Assembly: GCF_010015445.1 (NCBI RefSeq)
Contig: NC_053119.1
Coordinates: 6,338,550 to 6,402,549 of the forward strand
DNA from: Perca fluviatilis
Lineage: Eukaryota; Chordata; Actinopteri; Perciformes; Percidae
Direction of reading: 5' to 3'
DNA: 64,000 nucleotides
The position numbers and the translations under genes are program-made. Below, piece after piece: positions 37,140-48,134 of the stretch. A model generated the notes under the pieces. The model did not search any database and was not told the origin of the DNA. It saw only the letters and a list, made by a program, of their open reading frames with translations. The stretch's first letter is position 1. Every line of letters starts with the position of its first letter.

Positions 37140-37500
37140 CTTCATGACAATCCATCAGGCACTCGTTTCCCTTAGAAATAGGGTGAGAAGCTCAGTCATC
37201 CGTGAAGAACTCGGAGTGGAGCTCCTTTGAGTCGAAAGGAGCCATTTGAGGTGGTTTGGTTATCTGGTAAGGATGCCCCCTGGGCGCCTCCTTAGGGAGG
37301 TATTCCAGGCATGTCGAGCTGGGAGGAGGCCTCGGGGAAGACCCAGGACTAGGTGGAGGGATTATATCTCCAACCTGGCCTGGGAACGCCTTGGGATCCC
37401 CCAGTCGGAGCTGGATAATGTGGCTCGGGAAAGGGAAGGGTCCCCTGCTGGAGCTGCTGCCCCCGCGACCCGACAGCGGACAAAGATGGATGGATGGACA
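37140..37500 (+). mobile_element. 3' end of a non-LTR retrotransposon
   Basis: A frame in 37246-37521 reads RWFGYLVRMPPGRLLREVFQ and then GRRPRGRPRTRWRDYI, SNLAWERLG, which matches the C-terminus of reverse-transcriptase ORFs common in fish LINEs. It ends with a short (ATGG)n tail at 37488-37498. The 5' part of the element is missing. Confidence 0.75.
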
Positions 37501-37754
37501 ATCTGTCAGTTGTTGAGTTAACCAGAGAATGTCTAATAAGGGGAGAACTTCCACTCTCGGGAAAATTCCGGGTTGGTACAATGGGGCTTAATAGGGAGTG
37601 AGATAGGGAGTGAACAGGCTCTCAATAGACAGTCTCTGAGTTAACCAAAGTTGTGGACAAAAACACAAACATTGACATCTCTAGAGCCAAAAAAAACTCA
37701 GAAGTTGCAGATAATTTAAAGTGCATGCAGACTTCAAGTTGATCAATACTTATG

Positions 37755-37960
37755 GCGTTTTTCCATTACATGGTACCTGCTCGCCTCTACTCGCCTCGAC
37801 TCACCTCGACTCGACGCACTGTGCATCCGTTTTCCATTGCAGATTTTAGTACCGCCTCAGCGTGGCTGGTTGCCATAGCGGCGCCGCAGTAAACTGCCGT
37901 GACCTAACGCGACGCACCAACAGAACGTCGAAGGTGTGTTGTTGTTGCCACAGCCAGAAG
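37755..37960. repeat. Partial DNA-element repeat (ggcgtttttccatt family)
   Basis: Begins ggcgtttttccattac and contains tandem ctcgcctcgactc motifs. The opposite end was not found. Confidence 0.45.
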
Positions 37961-38832
37961 ACACATTTCATTTCAAACGTTTCAAATGCAGCAAAAAAAA
38001 ACAAACCACAGCTGGCTAAACTATTTAAAAAGGGCGGGTTTGTTCAAGAAATTATATATTATATTTAGAAATAAAATGTACTTACAATATAATTAAATTG
38101 TTAAATATAGTTAAAATAGGAAATAGCCTGATGATTAAACATTTTAAGGGACTATTTTCAGTGTCTGGTCGGTGGTCTTGTCTTCCGGGGTACGGGGTTA
38201 ATTCAAATCTGGGGACCCAATTTAAAATCTCGAAATCTAATTTTTGGAGAGTTTGAAAAAAATGGCACAACATTTTGTAACGACATTCATGGTTCTCAGA
38301 CTTTGGCGACCCCCTGACCTTTGCGGTAACACCACCATGTGCTTCACGTTCCTGGTTTTGAGTCAAATGTCTCCACAACTCCTGGATGGATTGTTACTTT
38401 TCTCACCTTAGCGCAACTGGCAATTTAGATTCTAACAACACCATAACTGATGTACTGACCAAGTTCTATTAGTTTTACTGTTTTTCACATCATGCAAATA
38501 AACAAAACATCCGTCCTGGCGGACCTTTATGCTACAGGAGGCTTTTTTGTAGAGCACATTGAGCTGCATATGTGTGAGAAACGTCAAGTTAATCAGACTT
38601 ACGTTGTGAGGGGTGTTTCCTTTCCAAAATTGCTTTTTTGATTGTTAATTATGGCGCCACCATGTGGCCGATTGGGCTCCAATTTCTTGGGTAAGGAATG
38701 CACATCATTCCCAGTCATTGGGCCAAGTTTTGGGTTTCTAGCTCATTCCAGTTTACGGAAATTTAAGCTGTGGCGGAAGATGACAAATAATAATAAACTG
38801 GAGCAAAAACAATAGGGTTCTCCTCCTTCGGG
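37961..38832. other. Intergenic, no gene recognised
   Basis: I see no recognisable gene or repeat boundary here. Confidence 0.5.
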
Positions 38833-38840
38833 GTTTGAAC

Positions 38841-39194
38841 TAGGTCTGCGGGATATGGAGAAAATCAAATATCACGATATTTTTGACCAAATACCTCAAT
38901 ACCGCAACGATATTGTAGTGTTGACTATTGGTGCTTTCACAAAATATTTACACAATGAGATTTTTGATAAAAAATTGTCAGTAATGTGGATGTAATGCAA
39001 AATAAGGCAAATAATATAACAGTTACAACAGTCTGGTAAGTTCAGAAAATGATGTAACTTTACTGTAATGCAGCCTTTAAAACCAGGAAAAGACACCACC
39101 TATGTCATTTCACGATATTACGATATCCAAAATCTAAGACGATATCTAGTCTCATATCGATATCAATATAATATCGATATATTGCCCAGCTCTA
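38841..39194. mobile_element. hAT-like MITE with 8-bp duplication
   Basis: A 354-bp element with ends taggtctgcgg and cccagctcta, flanked by GTTTGAAC (38833-38840, 39195-39202). The subterminal regions are rich in cgatat motifs. Confidence 0.87.
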
Positions 39195-39202
39195 GTTTGA
39201 AC

Positions 39203-40249
39203 CCTAATTAAACCCAGGAAATCGTCGTCCTCTGAAGGTCTTTAGACTCTAGAATGTGCTCCAGCCGGTTTACTGTCCAGGACTTCCTCTTTTGTTTCGT
39301 CCAAATGAGAGTTCTGTTGGGCACAGATGAGGAGGGGCCAACCCAACAATAGAGGGGCATCTCTGCCCCGAGAGCAGCCAGGGACCTGAGAGAGGGACGA
39401 CAGGGGGACAGAGACAGTTCAGCAGCTTATCAGATGGACAACTTTTGTATATGAGGTTTAAAACACAAGAGACAAGAAACTCATCCAACAGGAGGCCTTG
39501 ATCCTATACTCAGTCTGCAGGGACAGGAAGGTACGTTATCTTATCATAAATATTTTAATTTCCTCTTAAGTAGCAGATTTGGTCACAGTTAATGTCACAG
39601 GGTCACTTAGGTAAGCTAATGCTAACACTCAAACTCTGTGAGTTGGTTGAAAACGCTGTTTCCAGCAGACTTTTTCACGTTTCTAGTTGATTCATTTTAA
39701 AACGAGAACTAAAGTTTTGGTAATGATCCATAGGAGACATGGAAATAAAGGAGCAGCATTGTCCATGTGTTGCAGGGGGAACTAGTTATCCTACTAGCAT
39801 CTTGGTTCCCACAGGGTGGATGCTAAAGTCCTTAGCAAGACATGCTACCATTTGCAACTTGCATTAGAGCAGAAGAACACGTAACAATTTAACCAATTTC
39901 TTACACTTTAGCCCACCGTTTCGGCATGTACAGAAATCCAAAGCTTGACAGACCTGCTGTTACTAGTCACGGTTGCTCAGCTGCGATTGGACAATTGCTG
40001 TTTGAAGGATTAGAGAATGGTCCATTCACTGATTTCAGATTCAGAAAAAATCTGCACTCAAATGCACTTTATTTTTGTAGGGAAAAGTTTGGGGTTTTCT
40101 AATTCACTTCAATACAGTTTTTGACAAACAACTGGTCAGTAATGTTTGAGATACTGGATGTTCCAGGGGGATAAGAAAATAGACAGACGGTCTTATTGGC
40201 TAAAATGTAAAAAAGTAAAACGTAAAACGCAGCTTGTCATTATTGCAGC
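39203..40249. other. Intergenic, no gene recognised
   Basis: Nothing recognisable in either strand beyond single-copy-looking sequence. Confidence 0.5.
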
Positions 40250-41050
40250 AGTATGTTTGTTTATTTAGGATCCTCATTAGCTCCTGCATTGCAGGTGCTA
40301 TTCTTCCTGAGGTCCTTACAACTCACTTGTAAGTGTGACAATGCAATAATACATTCACATAACATCATAAACAAATGAAAAATAAAAATTTTAAAACGAA
40401 AACTAAACATACATTATCATTTCTTGACAAAATACACACACATAAGACAAGGACAGACACATAGCTCCACCAGTGCAGTTATCGAGCATTCCTTACTTTT
40501 TAAAATTTTTTTTATATATAAACAAGTACATCCACATACTATCATACTATAACATGGCTTTCATCCTCTCTGGACACATCTCACAATTGCACAAACATAC
40601 ATATATTTTGTTAAACCTCAACCAATGTTGTTTCTTTGTCAACTCAACTTCTTTAAACAATAGATATGTTTTAACTAAACTTTTAAATCTCCTTTTACTG
40701 CTTTCCTGCTGTATTAGTCTTTGCTTTTGGTAAAGTAAAGTTACCTCTAGTCACATAATCATGTATATCTAAACTAAAAGGTAATTTATTATACAAAATA
40801 GATGATTTCTTTGTAACAAGAATATTCCTAAAAAAACACATAATGAATACAATAATCTATTTCTTAGGTTAGGTTCTTAGGTTGGTTATTCTACAAATAA
40901 CCAACCTAAACATTTGTGCATTGTAACAACATTTATCCGATATCCACACCTAAGTGCTATACGGGCGGCTCTATTTTGAACCATTTGCAATTTAGTTATT
41001 TTTTCTTGAGTTGCATTAGACCATACCACTGATGGTGTCTGAGTGCTGAT
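40250..41050 (-). repeat. Probable LINE 3' UTR fragment, reverse orientation
   Basis: The start (atttaggatcctcattagct, attcttcctgaggtcc) resembles the reverse complement of a common fish LINE 3' region. No coding remnant is readable, so the class is uncertain. Confidence 0.4.
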
Positions 41051-41461
41051 GTTATTAAAACTATAAAATCACATCTGGAAACTGAAAAGAAACCACTGGA
41101 ACCTGGAGATGAACCAGATGTATTCAGTGTCTGTGAGAGTGATGGCGTGTAATGGCCTCATTTGTAGTTTGTTCAACATTTCAAAAAACCAACAAGGACT
41201 TTGTTTTCAAGCAGACTGAGGCCTAAAGTTGAGTTGCAATTGTACATTTTATCTGTGTTTCCATGTCAGTGACACACACTTTTCTACCTAGCATAGACAA
41301 GTGTATATACTGCAATAATTGAGTTAGGATAAGTAAATGTTTCATGTGATTTACTCAATAATGACTGAGTTGGAACAACTTAAAAAGTCCATGCAAATTG
41401 TTACCTTCATTTTTTTAAGTTGAGCCAGTGTATTATTTTTAAGAGTGTATATATACTTTAA

Positions 41462-41650
41462 ATGTTCAAAGTCAATTAGTTGTTTGGTCTCTAAAATGTC
41501 AGAAAACGGTGAAAAATGTGGATCAGTGTTTCCCAAAGCCCAAGATGACGTCCTCAAATGTCTTGTTTTGTCCACAAGTAAAATATTCAGTTTACTGTCA
41601 CAAAGGAAAGGAGATACTAGAACAATATTCACATTTAAGAAGCTGGAATC
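41462..41650. repeat. Dispersed repeat copy (gtgacagtaaactgaatat family), inverted
   Basis: Matches 10720-10920 and 17955-18290 in reverse, including agcccaagatgacgtcctc and cagtttactgtcac. Confidence 0.7.
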
Positions 41651-41712
41651 AGAGAATTTAATAAATAATAATAATAGTAATTATAATAATAATAAAATGT
41701 CTTAGAAATCTG

Positions 41713-41715
<3 letters not shown>

Positions 41716-41758
<43 letters not shown>
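41716..41758. repeat. (TA)n microsatellite
   Basis: About 21 TA units. Confidence 0.95.
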
Positions 41759-41762
<4 letters not shown>

Positions 41763-42069
41763 CTTGTTCTGTTCTGTACGTGCAATTATATTTGGGTCTC
41801 AATTCTGAGCATGTGATGGGATATTTTTTACATTAATTTTTTTTTTGCATGCACAAGTTCTATGTTGTAAAGAAAGTATTATGCAAGAAGTTTTGTCCTC
41901 CATATATAGTGTGTTTGCGATCATCCAGATCATCACATAAATGCACAATGATAACCTCTGGTGGGATGATCGGTCACGAGAGAGGTGGGGAAGATACAAA
42001 ATAACAATCCTTGGGTTCTCAGCTAGTGTTTATATTTTGGACTTAGGCTGGATCACACTTCTCTTATTT

Positions 42070-42400
42070 TATATCTCCTCGCTCCTCGGGCTGAACCGGA
42101 AGTTGTTCTGGCCCTCCTTCGTAAAAGGCCGTCTCAAAGCTCTTATTCCTTCCCCGAGGAGCGAGGATGGAGGATGGATCTCGGAGGAGCTATGAGCGAG
42201 GATACACGAGAGCTGCCTTCCTGGAAGCTGTGCAGCTGAAAGCCGTTGCTAACTCTGCCCATACAGCTGACAAATTCACATGATGTTTCAGAGGAAAGGA
42301 CGTCTCATCCTTCTAAAAACACATTTCCTCGTTTCCTCTCTCCTTGCATGAGTTGCTCGCATCTCTCCCATGCTTCCTCGTAGGATGGACTAAGACACAA
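42070..42400. repeat. Unclassified dispersed repeat
   Basis: Begins near tatctcctcgctcctcgggc, has gaggagcgaggat in the opposite sense at 42158, and continues to cttcctcgtaggatgga. No clean borders. Confidence 0.4.
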
Positions 42401-42806
42401 GAAAGGGAAGCAATGGAAGGAACCGGGAATGCAATTTAAAACCCGGGATGCAGCCTAAATGTCTTCAAGGAAACCCCACACCCCACAGGGGACAAGGGTC
42501 CTCTACCAGCTCTGATCACATAGTGCGTGATCATTATCTTCACAGGAGAACAATCCCTTTTTTTGGACGCAGACGGAGAGTAAAAACCTTGAAGTGCAGA
42601 CAAAAGACATGCTTGTTAATTGGTGGAGCATCACGCCAGTGTTGCTGTTCTCTTAGTTTGTGTCTGTTCAGCTCCACCGCAGTTTGGACCAGGTCTGAAT
42701 GATTATCTGTTAAGGGTTCATTATGGGTCGGGTCAATGAAGACCTCTAGTCTGGAGAATAATATGTACACTCTGTCACATCTTAATGCAAAGCCATCACT
42801 CTCTCT

Positions 42807-42808
<2 letters not shown>

Positions 42809-42900
<92 letters not shown>
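42809..42900. repeat. (CA)n microsatellite
   Basis: About 46 uninterrupted CA units. Confidence 0.97.
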
Positions 42901-42903
<3 letters not shown>

Positions 42904-43550
42904 TTCAAGGGCACGTTGGAAGTCGAATCAGCAGTCTGACTCAGACTTTCTGTGGTTTTAGAGCCCCCCCAAAGCTGAATAACGACAGTCACCCTGTCTC
43001 TGGTTGTTAGACATTAACACTGGATCATTAAATGCTAATTCAAGGCTGGCTTCATATTTTCCAGATTACACTGTAAACTAAATATTGGTCTGGATGGATA
43101 TGACACCCCCGAATACAACATCTCTACATCCGCACACGCCGCTGCCCAAAAAACACCAGACTAAATCCAGCTGACACAAGCCTGCTAGCTTGAAGAGCTT
43201 TTTACCTATTTAGTAACTCTCTATTGAATGAGAATGATGAAAAAACAAAATGGCAAGGTGTCTGGACGTCCAAGTGCAGCTAAAACATAAAGCTACTGTG
43301 ACTGAGCTAGCAATGTTCTTGTCTGGTTAGCTCATCCCGCAGGCTTGCTAAGTGTCAGCAATCTCACTAGCTTAGTCGCTAACGTAGCAATACGTCCAAC
43401 ACAGTTTATTTAAAGGATGTATTTGACTTCTGTCTCATACGAGGTCAAATAAAGCGGCGCCACACAACTACTAAATATTTAAGAAATGTTTATGTTTATT
43501 CTGAAACAATTCAAAAATCCTGTTGTCAGATGTAAATCTTTTTAAGAATG
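42901..43550. other. Intergenic, no gene recognised
   Basis: No recognisable feature. Confidence 0.5.
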
Positions 43551-43552
43551 TA

Positions 43553-43875
43553 CAGTACAAGCCAAAAGTTTGGACACACCTTCTCATTCAATGTGTTTCT
43601 TTATTTTCATGACTATTTACATTGTAGATTCTCACTGAAGGCATCAAAACTATGAATGAACACATATGGAATTATGTACTTCACAAAAAAGTGTGAAATA
43701 ACTGAAAACATGTCTTATATTTTAGATTCTTCAAAGTCGCCACCCTTTGCTGTTTTTGATAACTCTGCAAACCCTTGGTGTTCTCTCAATGAGCTTCATG
43801 AGGTAGTCACCTGAAATGGTTTTCACTTCACAGGTGTGCTTTGTCAGGGTTAATTAGTGGAATTTTGTCCATTAT
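43553..43875 (+). mobile_element. Truncated Tc1-like transposon, left end
   Basis: Starts after a TA with cagtacaagccaaaagtttg, followed by gacacaccttctcattcaat, matching terminal repeats of a fish Tc1 family. It ends near the gtcagggttaattagtgg block; the transposase and right end are missing. Confidence 0.75.
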
Positions 43876-44467
43876 TAATAAAAAAGCAAAGGGTTTTTGT
43901 ATTCGTGAGCAGCCTAGCCGCTGCATTTTTGACCATCTGAAGCCTTAAGTAGCCTTAACTCCTGATCGTTGCAGGTATAGCAGCTTTAATGTTTATTATG
44001 GACATCAGCTTAGTTAATTGTGTAAATTAGCGCACCAGAGCATGTGAGCGGAGTCGTGTGGTGAGAATTTCTGCTCATCGCTCCCTCCGCCGCTCTCCCA
44101 CCCAAAGCCGCGCTCAACTCAGATTTCCCCCCCGCTCCAAATCAATGAACGGTGCCCACCTTCCCTTCACGCCTGGAGCTTAGTCAGCAAAAAGTCAGTC
44201 AGATGACTGGCACTGGCGCCATGGAGAAGGAAGGCGGACTCCGTTCATCTGCATGTACTGTGCTGCAGTAACACAGAGACGGGCTTGGGCATTATTCAAA
44301 CTCATGATTTAAGCCGTAACAGAGCAAAATTGGAGAGGGGTAGATAAGGTGACGCTCTAACATTTTAAAAATCTGCTCTCCGCTCAATCCAAAATCCTCC
44401 TTCTTGTGCTTCCCGCTCGCGCTCCGCTCACATGCTCTGTAGCACGCTAACACAGATAGGTCATTAG

Positions 44468-44641
44468 CAGGGTTCAAAATTTACTTTTTTCTCCACCAGC
44501 CAAATGGCAAGTGAATATTCATGTCACCTGCGACTCAATAGATTACCTTTTTTGGGGGGGCTGGTGAGTGAATCAAATCTACCAGCCACTTGCATATTTT
44601 AACAGCATTTGGCAGGTGGATGGTGCTAATTTTAAACCCTG
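44468..44641. mobile_element. hAT-like MITE with 8-bp duplication
   Basis: A 174-bp element with ends cagggttcaaaattt and aattttaaaccctg. The flanks GTCATTAG (44460-44467) and GTCATTAC (44642-44649) differ at one base. Confidence 0.8.
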
Positions 44642-44649
44642 GTCATTAC

Positions 44650-46210
44650 TGTTGCAGGTATTTGGTCATAAACCAAAGTAATGAACAAATGGAAGATTTT
44701 GACCCGATGATGGTGCTGAATGAAAACGTAAGGGATCACTGAAGTTGCACAGTTCATTCTCTAAAGACCATGGATGTCTGAACTAAATTTGAATGTAAAT
44801 CCATCCAGTATTTATAATTCCAGTCTGCACCAAAGTGGTGGACTGACCAACTGAGATTGCGATCCCTAAAGCCATGCCAGTAGCGTGAGGGTTCATCATG
44901 ATGGTTGGCTCACACTGACCCAGTTTACCCCTCGTCCTCATCTGGATCCAATCAGTTGAGTTCCGCTGCTCTTTGCCGTTTTGTTGTGTCTGTCTGAGCA
45001 AAAACTGAGTCTCCTGTGTCAGTTTGGGGGGTCTTTCTTGTGGTCTGTAGTTGTCGTGTTTCCAGGCCTTTTGGTGGTTTGGAGGACAGCCTGAGTGGCT
45101 TCACCGCACTCTGTTTGTCTTGGATCAGCATCTGCAGAAAAACCTTTCAGCTGGGGGGATTATGAAACTGGTGCGAGCCTGAAGAAATGCTTTTCTAAAC
45201 TGAGCCGGAATACGACAAAACTTTCTGATACATTACAGCCTTCTTAAAATGTTTTGAAGGAAACATTTTGACAATTGTTTTGTTACTGTTAACTCCACTT
45301 CTTCCACGGTTTTCTCCTCCAGCCCTCCACTCACTGATCCACATCCAAGATTACTGTGATCATAAAGTTCTCATGCCATTAAATTCAGCAGAAAACCTAA
45401 GATGAATGAAAAGTTTAAATGATCGGAGAAGCCTCAGCCCACCGGCGGTTTCCTGCTCCGCTACTCTGGTTACAATCACGCACAAATAATGATGGGAGAT
45501 TTTCCGTGGCGTCCTTGGAAGCAACCTCAGTGGCCATAATTCCCAAGAGTGGGGTCACGATGTCTTCGGAAAAACTGAAATATGAATTACTTGCATATGA
45601 GGGGGCGCCAAGAGCAATTAGATGGGGCTCTTAAATAAAGAGCTGGAGGGAACAGTTTTGGAGGAATGGCAGAGAAAAAACTAAAAGGCAGAGCCACAAA
45701 GAGACTAACCATGTATTTGAGTATGTACTAAAAGAGTAATGGGGTTTTTAAGCTTGGTAGTTGTATTTCCTAAATAAAAAGATTTAATTTCAGCCAGTTT
45801 AGTTGAGAAATATTGCTGAAATTTCCCAGGTGAGCATTTTGCATTCGTAATGCTCCAAGTGTGTAAAGGCCTTAATTCTGAAACAATTCAAAGATCAATT
45901 TAAGACATATGTTGATTTACAGTAAGAGTTATTTCTGCACTGTAAGTTGACACAAAAATCTGTACAGCAGCAAAAATGTCATCCATGTTCGTCAACATTT
46001 TCATGATTGTATTTCTGTCTGTTTCTGTGTGGGAAGACGACAATCTGAATATATATGCACATTTCTGACATATAACTATAATAGCTGCAGTAGATGGGTT
46101 TTTCACCAAAGCAGTATTATATCTTTGGGATGTTTTTGATTTTTTAATGAATTAAATCAGTAAAAATCAGCCCTCAGTAGAGTTTACAGGACGTTTTGAC
46201 TGTAGACAAA
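44650..46210. other. Intergenic, no gene recognised
   Basis: Contains a ccatccagtatttataattc / caccaaagtggtggactg fragment (about 44798-44850) of the gttgagatattt motif family. Nothing else recognised. Confidence 0.5.
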
Positions 46211-46216
46211 GGGTCT

Positions 46217-46848
46217 CTAAGGGCGCTTTCACACCTGTAGTTTGGTAGACTCGGTGCGATTCTGGGGTGAAGTTGCAACATTGTTGCATTTTTCATGTGG
46301 TTTGGTTAGTTTTCACACTGCACTTTGTCAAATGCAACAAACATTGTAATCAAATGTCACACGGTCGACTTGCTGACACTCAGTGACACTTCCTGGTCCC
46401 AGAAATAATGCAACACCAAATTTATAACGTCTTGGGTGTTCTTTAAAGGCTAACAATGTGAGCAGCTGCTAGACAGCGAGTGAAGGAGAGGGCGGCCCTG
46501 ATGAGAGAGATGATAATGTGTTTTCACACAGACGACGAGCAAGTTGTGGTCATATTAGGTTATGGATTTGAAAGTTATCATCCCTTAAATCATATGTAAG
46601 TGCGTCAATTGTGTGCAAGGTTGAAATAACAAGTGAATGCACAGTTTTTTGGTTCACTTCCTATATTTGGGTAAGATCTCACCTGAAGTGAACCGAAATC
46701 TAGGGCACTTGGAAGCGAACTGAGACCCCAAACCAGTTTGTTTCGAATGAACTTTCACACCACCCCAAAACCAGCCGGACTATCCGACAACACGCTCCAG
46801 GGTTCCTATAAACGCACCAAACAGCTCAGGTGTGAAAGCAATCCCAAG
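46217..46848. mobile_element. Harbinger-like inverted-repeat element (candidate)
   Basis: The ends gggcgctttcacacctg and caggtgtgaaagcaatccc are inverted repeats. The interior carries agtgaaccgaa-type motifs. No clean 3-bp duplication was seen, so the superfamily is a guess. Confidence 0.55.
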
Positions 46849-47181
46849 ACTCTAAGTTACTGGTTAGAGTTTTAATGGGTGGAAAGTAAGTAAAAGGGGA
46901 GAGCTTTTCCGGACTGCTCTCCCCGTCCACACTGTCTCTGCTGCCTTGGGGATTTGAACCTGCATCCTTTTCATCACAGTCCCGCTCCCGCTGACAACAG
47001 AGGAGCTTTGTGTTTTGTTGTGTTGTGGAATTTGGAGCATTCACTTCAACGATCATCACTCATGTGTCCTCTCAGAGGCCTGCCTGATTATCTCTGCTCA
47101 CTGAAGCTCATATAATGTTTATTTTCCCTCCAAACATGTCAATTATCTCTCCTCTGCCTGTGTAGGACCACTAATTGCTCC

Positions 47182-47208
47182 ATGAGGAATCAGGGGCCAT
47201 GGTGCTGA
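47182..47208 (+). promoter_or_regulatory. Short upstream ORF overlapping the hyaluronidase start
   Basis: ATG at 47182 opens a nine-codon frame (TGA at 47206-47208) that overlaps the main ATG at 47199 in another frame. Its context is weak (t at -3, a at +4), while the main ATG has a strong one (gccATGg), so leaky scanning would allow main-frame translation. It is present only if transcription includes this exon. Confidence 0.6.
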
Positions 47209-48134
47209 TGGGGCTCCATCTGCTTGCACTGGCCCTGTGGGTTGGCGTTGGAGTAAAGCTCCAAGTTCGGGGCGACCAGATAAAGCCGACCGTAGCACCT
47301 CTGATCCCTCACCGGCCTTTTGTCGTAGTGTGGAACGCTCCTACTGAATCCTGCCGCCTTCGATTCAAGGTGGACTTGGACCTCAGCGTTTTCGACATCG
47401 TAGCGAACCTCAACGAGACCCTAAGCGGACCAAATGTCACCATATTCTACCACAGCCACTTGGGATACTACCCATACTACTCCAACTCCGGGGTCCCTAT
47501 CAACGGTGGACTGCCGCAGAACCAGAGCATCTCCAAACACCTGAACAAGGCCCGGGCGGACATCGACAAGCTAATCCCCCACAAGGATTTTCGAGGCCTT
47601 GGTGTCATCGACTGGGAGAACTGGAGGCCTCAGTGGGTCCGAAACTGGGGCTCAAAGGACATCTACCGCAACAAGTCCAAGGAACAAATCCGGAAACTTC
47701 ACCCGAACTGGCCGGAGAGCAAGGTGGAGAAGGAAGCGAAGGAAGGCTTCGAGAGGGCTGGGCAGACCTTCATGAACCTGACTTTAGCCCTGACTGAAAG
47801 CCGCAGGCCGGACGGGCTGTGGGGGTTTTACCTGTTCCCAGACTGCTACAACTACGGGTACAAGCAGCACCCGCAGCGGTACACCGGCGAATGCCCAAAC
47901 GTTGAGCACGTACGCAACGACCATCTGATGTGGCTCTGGAAGGAGAGCACGGCCCTCTACCCATCCATCTACCTGGACTACGAGCTCAAGTCCTCCGCCA
48001 ACACTGTCAAGTTCGTCCACTATCGAGTCAAGGAAGCCATGAGGATCGCATCCATCGCCCGCACAGACTTCACCTTGCCAGTGTTTGTCTACTCCAGACC
48101 TTTCTACGCCTACACTTTTCTGGTTCTTTCAGAG
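47199..48134 (+). CDS. hyaluronidase coding exon 1
   Basis: Encodes 312 residues from MVLMGLHLLALALW to FLVLSE, including the signal peptide and catalytic D-W-E. An upstream TTG at 47175 is not a credible start; the ATG at 47199 has the better context. A likely acceptor (cctgtgtag, ending at 47165) means a non-coding first exon lies upstream. Donor gtaaag. Confidence 0.95.

Noticed and set aside
47175..47198. TTG as the hyaluronidase start
   Set aside because: Eukaryotic initiation favours the ATG at 47199, which is in strong context and opens a normal signal peptide.
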